From Nocardioides lijunqiniae (GTDB taxonomy: Bacteria; Actinomycetota; Actinomycetes; Propionibacteriales; Nocardioidaceae), in the NCBI RefSeq assembly GCF_015024225.1, contig NZ_JACJGM010000013.1, positions 1 through 64,000 on the forward strand: a stretch of 64,000 nt of DNA. The letters are read 5' to 3'. The notes beneath the pieces were generated by a model that saw only the letters and a list, made by a program, of their open reading frames with translations, did not search any database and had not been told where the DNA came from. This document shows, piece after piece, positions 16,901-27,500 of this stretch (positions within the stretch are counted from its first letter, which is position 1; the number at the start of each line of letters is the position of its first letter). The position numbers and the translations under genes are program-made.

Positions 16901-19900
16901 TCTCGGCGGCCAGGGCCGGCACCATCGAGCTGCGCCGCGACACCGCCGACGGTGAGCTCCTGAGCACCGTCGAGGTGCCGGCCACCGGCCCGCGCTACGT
17001 CGACGTGCTGGTCGACGCCCCCGAGGTCGAGGAGACCTTCGACCTGGTCGTCGTCATGCCGGGTGCCGGCGAGCGCCGGCTGAACTTCATCGAGGCCGTG
17101 GGCCAGGGCTCCTCGCCCGACACCCGCCCGGTCGTGCGCATCACCGCCCCCGCGGAGGGCACGGCCCTCCCGCCGGGCACCGACGTCGAGGTGGCCGCGA
17201 GCGCGACCGACTCCGCGCACGACATCACCCAGGTCGAGTTCTTCGCCGGTGACCAGTCGCTCGGCACCGACACCCAGGCGCCGTACACCGCGACCTGGAC
17301 GACCCCGACCGAGGAGGGAGTCCACGAGCTGACCGCCGTGGCGACCAGCTCCTCGGGCGCCACCACCACCTCCCGCGTCGTCGGGGCGCAGGTGGGCGAG
17401 CTCTTCGGCGCCCTCGTGCCGTTCTCCAACGCCGGCGGCGAGTTCGAGAAGACCGGTCCCGGTGCCTTCCGCATCACCGGCGCGGGTGCCAACGTCTGGC
17501 AGGGCGTCGACCAGTACAGCTCGCTCTACCTGCCCGGTGGCGTCGACGACGACACCTGGGAGGCCGTGGTCAGGGTCGACGGCCAGAGCCACGCCAACGG
17601 CGGCGCCAAGAGCGGGCTGATCGTCCGCAACGACATCGCCGCGCCCGGCTCGTCCGCGGGCTACGCCTACCTCGGCATCCGCCCGACCGGCGGCGTCGAG
17701 TGGCTGCGCGACCCCGACGGCAACGGCCAGCTCAACGCCTCCGACGCCGGCGGCAGCACCGCCTACCCGACATGGCTGAAGATCAAGCGCAACGGGACGT
17801 CGTACACGGCGCACTACTCGCGCAACGGCACGACGTGGACCCAGGTCGGTCCGGCGGCCACCCTGACCGGTGCGGCGACCCCGCAGGACATCGGCATGAC
17901 CACCACCGCCCACTCCGCCACCCCCGGCACCGCGGACTTCTCGCAGTTCTCCGTCGACACCGACCCGGTGCAGGAGTCCCCGGAGCAGACCTACGAGCCG
18001 CTCACGTGCCTGAGCCCGCTGAGCGATGAGTTCGGCACCGGCCTCAACGGCAAGTGGAGCGTGCGCCAGCAGACCGGCAAGGCGGTCCGCACCACCGCCG
18101 GTGCGCTGCTGATGCCGGTCACCACGAGCGACATCAACGAGGCCACACCGGGTCCGGTCAGCTTCGTCGGCCAGCCGGCGCCCTCCGGGTCGTGGGAGGC
18201 CAGCACCAAGCTGACCCTCGCGCACGCGACGCACTGGCAGTACGCCGGGCTGATGCTGCACAGGTCGGACGACGAGTACACCAAGCTCGCGTTCGTCAAG
18301 AACCAGAACGGCAACCGGTTCCTGGAGTTCCAGACCGAGACCGCGGGCGCTCGCACCACCCACGCCTCGTTCACGGTCCCGGCCGGCTTCCCGACCACCG
18401 CCTACCTCAAGCTGGTCAGCGACGGCACCGGCCTGCGCGCCCACTACTCCACCGACGGGGTGGCCTGGACGCAGATGACCGGCAACGCCGCGCCGATCAA
18501 GGCGGACGCGGAGCTGGGGCTCGTCGCCGCCGGCGACACCGGCGTCGGCGACACCGTCGCCTCCGTCGACTGGTTCCGGGTCACCCCGGACCGGACGGCC
18601 CCGGCGTTCACCCCCGACGACGAGTTCGACGGCGACGCGCTGGACGGGTGCCGGTGGGCCCAGACGGTCCGCTACGACGCCGACCACGTCTCCGTGGCCG
18701 ACGGTCACCTGGACGTCGAGACCCAGGTCGGTGACATCAACGGCGCCAACCCGATCAACCCGCGCAACTTCGTGCTCCAGGACGCCCCCGAGGGCGACTG
18801 GGTGGCGACGACGCGGTTCAAGGCGCCGCTGAAGGTCCGCTACCAGCTGGCCGGGCTGCTGATGTACACCGACGACGACAACTACGTGAAGGCCGACGTC
18901 GTCGCCTACAACGCACCGGGCGCGGCGGTGGACCTGCGGGCCGAGATGGCCGGGGAGAGCAACGGCACGGGCTTCGGCAGCCGCAACGTCAACATCGCCG
19001 ACACCAGCGAGAGCGGCTACTGGTACGTCCGGGTCACCAAGACCGGCAGCTCCTACACGTCCGAGGTCAGCGACGGTGGGGTCACCTGGACCCCGATCGG
19101 CGCCGCGCTCACCTACGACAAGCCGCTCACCGGGCTGGGCCTGATGGCGATCGGTCCGGAGCAGGACGAGCCGGTCACGGTGTCGTTCGACTACGTCCGC
19201 CTCGGCGGGGAGGAGGAGCCGGTCGAGGACACGACCGCGCCCACGACGACGGCGACCCTGGACCCGGCACAGGCCGACGGTGCCAACGGCTGGTTCGTCA
19301 CCGAGCCGGAGCTCACGCTCAGCGCCGACGACGGTGAGGGATCGGGAGTCGAGACGACCGAGTACCGCATCGACGAGGGCGGGTGGACGGCTTACGACGG
19401 GCCGGTGACGGTCACCGGCGACGGCGAGCACACCGTGGAGTACCGCTCGACCGACGTCGAGGGCAACGTCGAGGAGGTCGGCTCGACCGAGGTCCGCGTG
19501 GACCGGGTCGCTCCGGTGACCACGGCCACCCAGGCCGTGGCGGGCGACGGCGTGCGCGTCACGCTCACGGCGGTGGACGCCACGTCCGGGGTCGCGTCGA
19601 CGCAGTACGCGCTCGACGGTGGCGACTGGACCGACTACTCCGCACCGGTCCTGGTCGAGGGGGAGGGCGACCACACGATGCTGGTCCGCTCCACCGACGC
19701 CGCGGGCCTGGTGGAGGCCACCCGGACGGTGACGGTCACCGTGGCGGGCGGCCCGCCCGACACGACCGGTCCCACGGTGCAGGTCACCGGGCTGCGGCCG
19801 GGCTTCGTCTACGGGCACGCGCAGCAGCCCGTGCTCCGCTGGACGACGAGGCCCACCGGGGACGCCGTCCGCAGCGTGACCGCGACCCTCGACGGCAAGG

Positions 19901-20262
19901 CCGTCCGGGCCGGTCGGGTGGACCTGTCCCGGCTGCGGCTGGGCAGCCAGACGCTCGTGGTGCGCGCGGTCGACGTCCGGGGCAACACCACGACCGTGCG
20001 GGTGGCGTTCCGGGTGCGGACCTCGATCGCCGACGTGAAGGGTCTGGTCAATCGGGCCGCCAAGGCCGGGGCCATGGGCAAGGCGCTGCGCAACGAGCTG
20101 GTGGCCGGCCTCAACCGCGCCCGGCAGCTCGAGCGGCGACGTCCTGCGCTGGCGGCCGCGCAGCTCCGGGAGGTGCGTCGTGACGCGGGCCGGATCAAGT
20201 CGGCGACCGTCCGGGCACTCGTCCGGCAGGACCTGGCGGTGCTGATCAGGGGTCTGCGCTAG
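13918..20262 (+). CDS. Giant secreted ThuA / glucose-sorbosone dehydrogenase / PKD multidomain protein
   Basis: 2114 residues. Signal peptide at 1-43 (hydrophobic ILLAFVVGVGVMALTAPPVQA). ThuA-like glutamine-amidotransferase-fold domain, about 45-265 (HVLIFSKTTQFRHTEAI). PQQ-type glucose/sorbosone dehydrogenase beta-propeller, about 285-740 (GLDMDAQGNLYLGVGDD, GFRNPFRFSVD, GPDGSLYVLDWGGGYGR). PKD domain from 745 (YAWDFDGDG). Ig-like domain from about 1071. Three concanavalin-like DUF1349-type repeats starting near 1163, 1364 and 1564. Two OmpL47/chitobiase-like repeats near 1772-1945 and a basic helical C-terminus from 2036. No sortase motif or membrane anchor is visible. Likely acts on extracellular carbohydrate; substrate unknown. 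Confidence 0.88.
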   Translation: MSPARASLARSASRSASRFASILLAFVVGVGVMALTAPPVQAHPGHGHVLIFSKTTQFRHTEAIAQGTPVLKAALEAEGMQVTVSEDSALFTDANLAQYDAIMMFQASGDPWDADQKAALQRYVQAGGGIVGVHNATDMRGNWAWWDAMVGTVMPGHAATGTTPGLPGTVRVEDHDHPSTEHLEQRWNRADEWYNYSTNVRGDAHVLATMDESTYDAGGNKMGYDHPISWCKPYDGGRTWMTGMGHFGSHYTAEPAFVQHIVGGTKYAAGLEPGDCGGTVWDNYEKVALDENTSAPFAMDVAPDGKVFYTELVRGEIRVYDPTTQVTSTAVSIPVYSGGEDGLLGITLANDFAESGHLYVYYAPAATNGNESDPVNFFSNLSRLTYDHTTGTIDRATEKILLKVPARRLPDEPGHTGGGLDMDAQGNLYLGVGDDVNPHSEPSGGYAPLSTRNGTFHDARETSANTNDLRGKLLRITPKADGTYAIPEGNLFAEADDATGKTRPEIYAMGFRNPFRFSVDQRTGWVGLADYSPDNNTDAPATRGPAGIAEYNVIKSPGNYGWPLCMGANEPFRKVDYGTTSAGPVVVGAYFDCAAPVNDSPRNTGLTQLPPARAADMFYGYNRTSAPGVINAGGGLAPMGGPFYEYDADLDSDTKFPAYYDGKPFFFEWARNKMYSVDLSKTATDPGKAVEKVNTFLPQEQFLAPIDSRFGPDGSLYVLDWGGGYGRDNPSSGLHRIDYISGSRSPVAVIETSVTSGPAPLTVEFDGASSSDPEGEDLTYAWDFDGDGATDATGATASHTYGVVGVFSARLTVTDPAGKDGTTTVPITVGNTEPTVAFDLPPDGSFFDFGDDLSWDVTVTDPEDGTIEEDEVVIQPALGHDYHAHPTQPFSGLTGTTPTSLGGHAPDENIFFAIDARYTDHGGEGGANPLTGSATTLVLPKTKQAEFFTAKSPSMTVGVGRDIAGGDRVLSGQDGAWASYSPVNLYRIDQLALRVSAARAGTIELRRDTADGELLSTVEVPATGPRYVDVLVDAPEVEETFDLVVVMPGAGERRLNFIEAVGQGSSPDTRPVVRITAPAEGTALPPGTDVEVAASATDSAHDITQVEFFAGDQSLGTDTQAPYTATWTTPTEEGVHELTAVATSSSGATTTSRVVGAQVGELFGALVPFSNAGGEFEKTGPGAFRITGAGANVWQGVDQYSSLYLPGGVDDDTWEAVVRVDGQSHANGGAKSGLIVRNDIAAPGSSAGYAYLGIRPTGGVEWLRDPDGNGQLNASDAGGSTAYPTWLKIKRNGTSYTAHYSRNGTTWTQVGPAATLTGAATPQDIGMTTTAHSATPGTADFSQFSVDTDPVQESPEQTYEPLTCLSPLSDEFGTGLNGKWSVRQQTGKAVRTTAGALLMPVTTSDINEATPGPVSFVGQPAPSGSWEASTKLTLAHATHWQYAGLMLHRSDDEYTKLAFVKNQNGNRFLEFQTETAGARTTHASFTVPAGFPTTAYLKLVSDGTGLRAHYSTDGVAWTQMTGNAAPIKADAELGLVAAGDTGVGDTVASVDWFRVTPDRTAPAFTPDDEFDGDALDGCRWAQTVRYDADHVSVADGHLDVETQVGDINGANPINPRNFVLQDAPEGDWVATTRFKAPLKVRYQLAGLLMYTDDDNYVKADVVAYNAPGAAVDLRAEMAGESNGTGFGSRNVNIADTSESGYWYVRVTKTGSSYTSEVSDGGVTWTPIGAALTYDKPLTGLGLMAIGPEQDEPVTVSFDYVRLGGEEEPVEDTTAPTTTATLDPAQADGANGWFVTEPELTLSADDGEGSGVETTEYRIDEGGWTAYDGPVTVTGDGEHTVEYRSTDVEGNVEEVGSTEVRVDRVAPVTTATQAVAGDGVRVTLTAVDATSGVASTQYALDGGDWTDYSAPVLVEGEGDHTMLVRSTDAAGLVEATRTVTVTVAGGPPDTTGPTVQVTGLRPGFVYGHAQQPVLRWTTRPTGDAVRSVTATLDGKAVRAGRVDLSRLRLGSQTLVVRAVDVRGNTTTVRVAFRVRTSIADVKGLVNRAAKAGAMGKALRNELVAGLNRARQLERRRPALAAAQLREVRRDAGRIKSATVRALVRQDLAVLIRGLR

Positions 20263-20310
20263 CAAGGATCATCCGGCCGGGGGGGCGGGGCGGGCGCGGC
20301 GGGGGGGGCC

Positions 20311-20333
20311 GGGGGGGGGGGGGGGGGGGGGGG
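20311..20333. other. 23-nt G homopolymer in a G-rich tract
   Basis: An unbroken run of 23 G follows shorter G runs from 20279 and is followed by CCGCCCCCCC. It lies in the 106-nt gap between two convergent genes. It could be a real low-complexity tract but also looks like a sequencing or assembly artefact. Confidence 0.7.
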
Positions 20334-20368
20334 CCGCCCCCCCGCGTCCGGGTCCGCGCCGAGCACCT

Positions 20369-20647
20369 CTAGCGGCGGCCGTCGCCCTCCAGGGCGCGCG
20401 TCCGGACGGGGATCTGCAGGACGCCCATCGCGGCCTCGATGTCGGGTCTCTTCGGCACCCAGCCGCGGGCGATCTCGTCGCCCAGCAGGTCGAGGACCGC
20501 GGCCCACTCGCTTGGGCTCAGCGAGCGCACCAGGCGCTGCGTCTCGTACGCCGCCAGGGAACCACGCGGCGTCGGTCGGTCCCGGGCGCGGGGCGGGCGC
20601 GGGTGGTCCGGGCGGCGCCTCGTCGGGCGGCCGAGAATGCTCCTCAT
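20369..20647 (-). CDS. Small hypothetical protein (92 aa), leaderless under the GTAAG/CGTC promoter
   Basis: I do not recognise this protein. The Arg/Pro-rich N-terminus (1-29) is followed by a helical core, AAYETQRLVRSLSPSEWAAV and LLGDEIARGWVPKRPDIEAA. No membrane segment or signal peptide. What makes it credible is the promoter: GTAAG-N16-CGTC ends exactly 8 nt before the ATG, the same spacing as at the sigma factor gene at 32741, so translation probably starts at the mRNA 5' end. It lies downstream of the sortase gene on the same strand. Confidence 0.6.
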   Translation of the reverse strand: MRSILGRPTRRRPDHPRPPRARDRPTPRGSLAAYETQRLVRSLSPSEWAAVLDLLGDEIARGWVPKRPDIEAAMGVLQIPVRTRALEGDGRR

Positions 20648-20655
20648 GCTGAGAA

Positions 20656-20680
20656 GACGCCCCGCGTCGCCGGTCCTTAC
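20656..20680 (-). promoter_or_regulatory. ECF-type promoter GTAAG-N16-CGTC (copy 1)
   Basis: Minus strand: CCGTAAGG, 16 nt from the end of GTAAG to CGTC, then TTCTCAGC and the ATG of the 92-aa gene. It sits in the 51-nt gap between the sortase stop and that start. Confidence 0.75.
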
Positions 20681-20698
20681 GGCGGCGCGCCCGCGGTC

Positions 20699-21364
20699 CT
20701 ATGACGGAGCAGGCGTGGACGACACGAGGTGCCCGAAGGCCACCAGCCGCTGGTCGGTGTGGAAGAGCTCCGCGCAGGTGACGAGCGTGAGCAGGCGGGG
20801 GCCCGCGTCCGCGGGCGGCTCGACGCCCCCGTCGGGGTTCCGGGGCCGGGACCCGAGCACCCAGTCGGCCGTGAACGGCACCGAGAGGTCGTCGCCGGCG
20901 GTGTCGAGGACGTAGGTGTGCGTGGCGGTCCGGGTCTCGATCACGACCCGGTCGCCCGCCTCGAGGTCGGGCATGTCCCGCAGTGGCTCGCCGTGCGTCA
21001 CCCGGTGGCCCGAGACCACCACGTTGCCGGCGGCACCGGGTGCCGCGGTGCCCGTCACGTGCCCGAAGCCGGCCGCGAGCGCCTCCGGCGAGCTGCCCTC
21101 GACGAGCGGCACCTCGTCGTCGCCGAGGCGAGGCACCCGCACGACCGCCGTCACGCGACGGTCGTCGACGTCGGCGTGGTCGCGCCCCTGCTCCCACTGC
21201 TCGTGCAGGGCCTCGACGCCCGACGCGTGCGCGCGCCGTGACACCCAGTTGGTGCCGACGAGCTGCCAGCCGACGTAGCCCAGCAGGACCAGGCCCACGA
21301 GCAGCAGCGCCACGCCGGCGGCGAGGCGTCCGCGGTGACGGGGCAGGGAGGGCACGCCGCACAT
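20699..21364 (-). CDS. Class E-type sortase
   Basis: Membrane-anchored transpeptidase of 221 residues. One N-terminal transmembrane helix (14-34) precedes an extracytoplasmic sortase barrel. Catalytic residues are visible: His120 in VVVSGHRVT, Cys197 in LLTLVTCAEL and Arg206 in TDQRLVAFG. Class E sortases of actinobacteria attach LAxTG/LPxTG-like proteins to peptidoglycan. The divergent neighbour starting at 21560 is a large surface protein with an LPSAG sorting signal, its probable substrate. No GTAAG/CGTC promoter was seen on the sortase side of the shared gap. Confidence 0.88.
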   Translation of the reverse strand: MCGVPSLPRHRGRLAAGVALLLVGLVLLGYVGWQLVGTNWVSRRAHASGVEALHEQWEQGRDHADVDDRRVTAVVRVPRLGDDEVPLVEGSSPEALAAGFGHVTGTAAPGAAGNVVVSGHRVTHGEPLRDMPDLEAGDRVVIETRTATHTYVLDTAGDDLSVPFTADWVLGSRPRNPDGGVEPPADAGPRLLTLVTCAELFHTDQRLVAFGHLVSSTPAPS

Positions 21365-21451
21365 GGTGCCCGGAGCCCCCAGCCGCAGCGCCGCCCGGGA
21401 CGGGCGCGGCGACCACTGGTCTGGACCGGACCTACGTCACACCGGCCGCGC

Positions 21452-21476
21452 GTAAGGGACCGGCCGGGTGGACGTC
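21452..21476 (+). promoter_or_regulatory. ECF-type promoter GTAAG-N16-CGTC (copy 2), upstream of the surface protein
   Basis: GCGTAAGG then CGTCTCTGTC with 16 nt between GTAAG and CGTC. The -10 region CGTCTCTGTC is identical to that of copy 5. The predicted 5' leader is about 75 nt. Confidence 0.75.
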
Positions 21477-21559
21477 TCTGTCAGGTGCGGCTGGGGCGAT
21501 CTGCCCTGCCGCGGAGCAGACGGACTCGCGTGAACCGCGAGCAGGGATCGGGAGTAGCA

Positions 21560-24500
21560 GTGGGGGCAGTGGGGATGAGCTGGTCGGGTCGTGCGCTGAT
21601 GTGGGCGCTGGTGACCGTGGTGGTGTCGATGACCGGGCTGGCGCCCGGCGCCGCGGTCGCGGCGCCGGACGAGCAGCCGGCGGTGAGCCAGGAAGGGGGC
21701 CCGACCCAGGGTCCGACTCAGGGCCCCACGAGCGAGGAGCAGGCGACGGACGTCGCGCCCGACGAGGGCGACGGTGGTGACGGGGACGACGCTCCCTCAT
21801 CGCCGACCGGCGCTCAGGACGCGCCGCAGGACGACCCGTCGGACGCCCCGCGGGCGCCCGAGGACGGTGACGACGAGACCCGCGACGGCGGCGCCGCCGA
21901 GGGCCGCGCCGGACCGGCGGCCGCGGCCGCCAGGGCCGAGTCGGTGGTCGGCATCGCCAAGGAGACCAGCCTGGACGGCGCTCCCGCCGTGCCCGGCAGC
22001 GAGTTCACCTACATCCTCACCGCGCGGTGCTCCGGCCTGACGGCCGGCTGCATCAACCAGACCGTCACCGACGTGCTGCCGGCCGGGCTGGACATGACGT
22101 CGCTGCCGTCGTCCACCTCGACGCGCGAGGTCACCTACGTGGCCGCCACCCGCACCCTGACCGTGCGGTTCATCGAGCCGCTGCAGGAGCCGGTCGGCGC
22201 CCTCGGCCTCAACGACGGGGCGACCCGGGTGCTCGAGATCGGGATGCGCGTCCCGGCCAACACCCCGGCGCCCGACGGCACCACGATCACCAACACCGCC
22301 ACCACGGTCGCCGACAACGCCGACCAGGCCTCCGCCGAGGCCGACATCACGGTGAGCGTGCCGCGCGACGTGAAGCCCGTCGCCACCAAGACGTGGAACG
22401 ACGGCTCGGCCGTCGCCGGGTCCGGCGAGGCCTCGCAGGTCGTCCTCGGCATCCGCAACGCCTCCTCCAGCTCGGTCACCGTCGACGAGCTGCGGGTCAG
22501 CGACGTCACGCCGGCGACGTACGAGCGCTTCGACCTGACGGGGGTACAGGTCGAGCGCTTCCCCGCCGGCACCGACACCGCACGGCTCCTGGTCTGCACC
22601 GCCGCGACGACGACGTGCGCCGCGGCCGACCAGGTCGCCGGTCCCGCCGCCGGCGGGCCCGCGCCCGTCTCGCTGGGCCTGCCGGCCGGCGTCGACCTCG
22701 ACGACGTCACCGGCTTCGTCGTGGTCTTCACCGACGCGAACGGCGACGCCCTCCCGTACGACGCCACCGGCGGCTCCGTGCGCGCCGGGCTCGTCCTGCG
22801 CGACACCGTGCGCTCCACCGGGGCGCCGCTCGAGCCGACCCAGAAGCTCGTCACGACCAACTGCGCGGTCCCCGCGGCCGTCGACGAGCTCGACGCGCTC
22901 ACCTCGGGCCCCGCGGTCTGCGACACCTACGACGTGCTGCCCAGCACGGTGCTCATCGACGCGTCCAAGGACTACGTCGCCGACACCGACGGTGACTTCT
23001 CCCGCGAGAACGGCGAGTACGCCGTCGTCGGCGAGAGCTCGCCCGTGAGCGCGACCGTGCGCGTGCAGAACAAGTCGGCCTTCCCGCTGCAGGAGATCCG
23101 CGTGGTCGAGCCCGACGCCGGAGCCCCGATGGGCGAGTTCGCCAAGCTCGACGTGACCAAGGTCCGGCTGCGGTTCCCCACGGGCGCGACCGCCGCGCAC
23201 CTGGTGGTGTCCTACGCCGACGGCAGCGCCGACCTGGTCGTCGACCGCACGGCCGGCGCCACGATAGACGTGGCCCGCGCCGGGACCCGTCCCTCGCGGA
23301 TCGAGGTCGTCTACACGGGCGTGACCGGCGACGGCGCGCCGTCCATCGCGATCGACGCGACGGCGTACCTCGACGTGCACGGGACCCTGAACTCCTCGGT
23401 GACGGCGCAGGACCTGGCCAACGGCACGTCCCCGGGCGTCGTCAACTGCGCGCAGTACACCGCGAAGGCGACGACCTCCAACAGCACCGGCACCACGTCG
23501 GGCAGCGCCTGCAAGTCGCTGCCGGTCGAGAGCCCGCGCTCGTCGGGCACCGGTGTGAAGACCGTGAGCCAGACCCAGCTGCCGCCCGGGCAGCCCGTCG
23601 ACTTCGGGATCACGCTGCGCAACAACGGCAACGTGCCGCTCGTCGACGCCGTGCTCTCCGACCCGGTCACCGAGGCCGACGGCACGCCGCGCGCGGCGGG
23701 CAACCCGTTCGCGATCGTGCGCATCGTCTCGGCCGCCGTCCGCAAGGACACCGGCGTGCCGGCCGTGGCGCTGGAGCTCTTCGACCCCGCGGCCGCCGGC
23801 GGCGCCGGCGCCTGGCTCGCCTACGCCGGCGCCGACACCGCCCTGCTCACCCGGTCGACCGGCGTGCGCGCGGTCGTGGACGGTGAGCTGGCTCCGACCA
23901 AGGCCGTGTTCCTCGACCTGGTGACGATGCGTCGCGACGGGGTGCCCGACGGCGTCACGCTGTCGAACTGCTTCGCCGCGGGAGCCGCCGGCTGGAGCGG
24001 GGACCCCGTCTGCTCGCCGGGCATGGAGTCCGCCCCGGCCTCGTCCGCCGCCGCGATCAACAAGAGCATCGCGCCCGGCCGGCTGGTCGCCCCGATCCCG
24101 GGGGTCCCGCGCCAGACCGCGCAGGTGCGCCTCACGATCGCCAACACCGGCAACATGAGCGCCCGCCAGCTGCAGCTGACCGACGAGGACCGCGACTTCT
24201 TCGACGCGGCCGACTTCGGGAAGGTGGCCTCGGTGCAGTTCCCGCTGGCCGCCGACCGGGTGCGCATCGACGCCTTCGACGGCACCGGCTGGGTCACCGG
24301 CACGGCCGTGGCCAAGGGCGCCTCGTCCTTCCCGCTCCCGGCCGGCATCGCCGCCGCCGACGTGCAGGGCATCCGGGCGACGTTCACCTCCGCGAGCGGT
24401 GGCTACGACATCCGTCCGTGCGAGGGCGTGCCCACCCCGGCGAGCTGCACCGCGGTCGTCGTGTTCGACGTGCACCCGCGCGCCGCACTGCGCTCCGACC

Positions 24501-27500
24501 CGGGCACGCCGGTCCCCGACGACCTCGAGAACACCCTCGTCGGCGGCTACGAGACGCGGCTGCAGACCCCGGGCGTCATGAACCCGGTGGCCCCGGTCAC
24601 CGCCGACCTGGTGCTCGCCGAGGGCGAGCCCGAGCTCGACGTGGACAAGACGCCCAACAGCGCGATCGTCCCGGGGGAGACCGCGCCGTTCCGGCTGACC
24701 GTCACCAACTCCGGCACGGCGGACCTGCCCGACGTGGTCGTGCGCGACCTGCTGCCGCCGGGCCTGTCCTTCGACGAGACCTTCGCCGGCAACGTGGGCT
24801 ACCGCGTGGTCGACGTGCAGGTGCCCGCGGGGACGGCCCAGCCGCCCGCGCCGACCTTCACCACCACCACCGCGCCCGGCGGCCGGGTCACTGGCCTGCG
24901 CTGGGGCTTCGGCGACTGGCTGATGCGTCCTGGCGCGACGTTCACGATCGAGATCCAGGTCAAGCTGGCCCCCGGCGTGACGGAGGGCCAGGTCAACACC
25001 AACCTCATGGGCGCCATCTCGTCCGCGGACGACCTGGCCTGCGCGCCGGGCACCGGCACCCAGACCGACGGCGACCTCGGGGCCGGCACGTGGTGCACCG
25101 ACACCGCGGCCGTGACCACCAAGGCCGGCGCCGCGTTCGAGGCCCGCAAGTGGGTCGCCGGCAACGACGCGCTGGGCTGGTTCGACAACCGGACCGGCAA
25201 GGCCGTGCCCGTCGGTGCCGCCGGCTGCCCGTCGCTGAGCGAGGCCGGGCGCACCTACACGGCGTTCCCGTGCATCGCGCTGGTCAACCCGGGCGACCGC
25301 TACGACTACCTGCTCCGCATGGTCAACTCCGGCACCGAGCCGGCCACGAACATGCGGATCATCGACCGGTTCCCGGTGCAGGGCGACAAGGGCGTCGTGC
25401 TCACCGGCACCGACCGTGGCACCCAGTGGGACCACCGCCCGACGCTCGCCACCGCCCCGGTGCTGATCGGCAGCGGCGCGCTCACGACGTCGTACGCCCA
25501 CGCCGAGGCGGGGGTCTGCACGACCGACCTCTCGATGACCTCGTCCTGCGGGGCCGGCTCCTGGGCGGACCCGTTCGGCCCGGAGGCCGTCGCGGCCCAG
25601 ATGCGCGTCGCGTGGGCGACCCCGCTGGCGCCGGGGCAGGGCGTCAGCATCGCGTTCTCGATGAACACCCCGCTGCACGTCGAGCGCGTCGCCGACCCCA
25701 CCATCGCGTGGAACTCCTTCGGCCACGCCGAGACGACGCTGCGCGGCGGCGGCGCCACCCGGGTGCTGCCTCCGACGGAGCCGATCCAGGTGGGCGTCGC
25801 GCTGGCCTACGGCACGCTGCGCGTCGAGAAGGAGCTGCTGGCCAACCCCGGCGGCCTCCCGGTCGGCGACCGCGAGTTCGAGATGGCCTACGCCTGCTCG
25901 ATCGACCCGATCGGCAACCCGGCGCAGACCGTCGCCGAGGGCACCCTGTCGGTGAAGCCGGGTGAGTCCGCGGACGTCACCGGGATCCCGGCCGGCGCCG
26001 AGTGCGAGGTGTGGGAGACCGACGCCTTCGGGGGAGTCACCAACCACCCCGAGGACGACCCCGCGGTCGTCACCATCACGCCCCAGCTGGGCGCGGCGGT
26101 CGACGCGACCGTCGTCACCGTGACCAACAGCTACCCGCTGGCGGCCCTGTCGGTGACCAAGTCCGTCGAGGGCGACGCCGCCGCGTACGGCGACGCCACG
26201 ACGTACCCGGTCGAGGTGCTGTGCGCCATGGACGGCGTGACGGCGACCGGCTTCCCGGTCACCGTCGACCTGGTCGGCGACGACACGGAGAGCATCGACG
26301 CCCCGGTGGGCTCGACCTGCACGGCCACCGAGCTCGACGACGGCGGCGCGACCACCACGACGGTGGCCCCCGCGGCCGGCGTCCTGATCACCCCCGGTGC
26401 GCCGGCGGCGCTCAGCCTCACCGTGACCAACACGTTCGAGGCGGGCAGCCTGCAGATCCTCAAGAAGCTCAGCGGGTCCGGTGCGTCGCTGCCGGACGGC
26501 CCGTTCGAGTACGACGTGGCCTGCACGTTCGAGGGCACGGCCATCGACCCCGTCACGGTGACGGTGGCCCGCAACGGTGACGACCGGGAGCTCGTGGCCG
26601 ACGTCCCGCTGGTGCTGCCGATCGGCGCCGAGTGCACGGTGACCGAGACCGACGACGGCGGGGCCGACGCCACGCCGCCGCCGGTGACCGTGACGATCGT
26701 GGAGAACGCCGACGACAACACGGTGCAGGCGACCTTCACCAACGAGTTCTCGGCCGGCACGGTCGCGCTCTCGAAGGTGCTGGCCGGTGCGGGCGCCGCG
26801 GCGCCGTACGCGACCGACGCGGTCTTCACCGTCGACGTCACCTGCGCCCTGGACGACGCCACGAACGTGCTGTTCTCCGACGCGGTGCAGATCCGCGGCG
26901 GCGAGCGGCTCGAGCTGGAGGACGCGCTCGGCGACCCGGTCCTGCTGCCGCTCGGCACGCACTGCTGGGGCACCGAGAGCGACACCGGCGGCGCCACGTC
27001 GCACGCGGTGAACGCCGACTCCTTCGCCGACGCGCTGGTGGTCGTGGGCGGTGCTCCCGACGACCTGCAGACGATGGAGCTGGAGGCGACCAACACCTTC
27101 GACCTGTCGTCGCTGGTGCTGGACAAGGTCGTCGACGGCGCTGCCGCCGGCTACGCCGCCGGCCGGGAGTTCGCCGTCGAGGTGACGTGCGTGCTGCCGC
27201 AGGGGGCCGCGGTCACCCCGCTGCTCACTCGCGAGCCGCACACGATCACCGCCGGCACGCCGCTGGTGATCGAGGAGCTGCCGGTGGGCGCGGAGTGCTG
27301 GGCCGAGGAGACCGACGCGGGCGGGGCCACCTCGACCGTGGTCGAGTTCGCCGGGCCGGCGCAGCCGGCGGTCGTCACCGACCAACCGCGTCACCTGACG
27401 GTCACCAACACCTTCGCGGCCGGCGAGCTGCGCGTGACCAAGAAGGTGGTCGGCGGTGGAGCCGGTCCCTACTCGTTCACGCTCGCCTGCGTGACCGACC

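Noticed and set aside
13888..20265. 2125-codon open frame on the minus strand
   Set aside because: Exact antisense shadow of the ThuA/GSDH gene. Its translation is His/Arg/Val/Gly-rich repeats without domains, a by-product of GC-rich codon use.
21797..27394. 1865-codon open frame on the minus strand
   Set aside because: Antisense shadow of the surface protein; no recognisable motif and biased composition.
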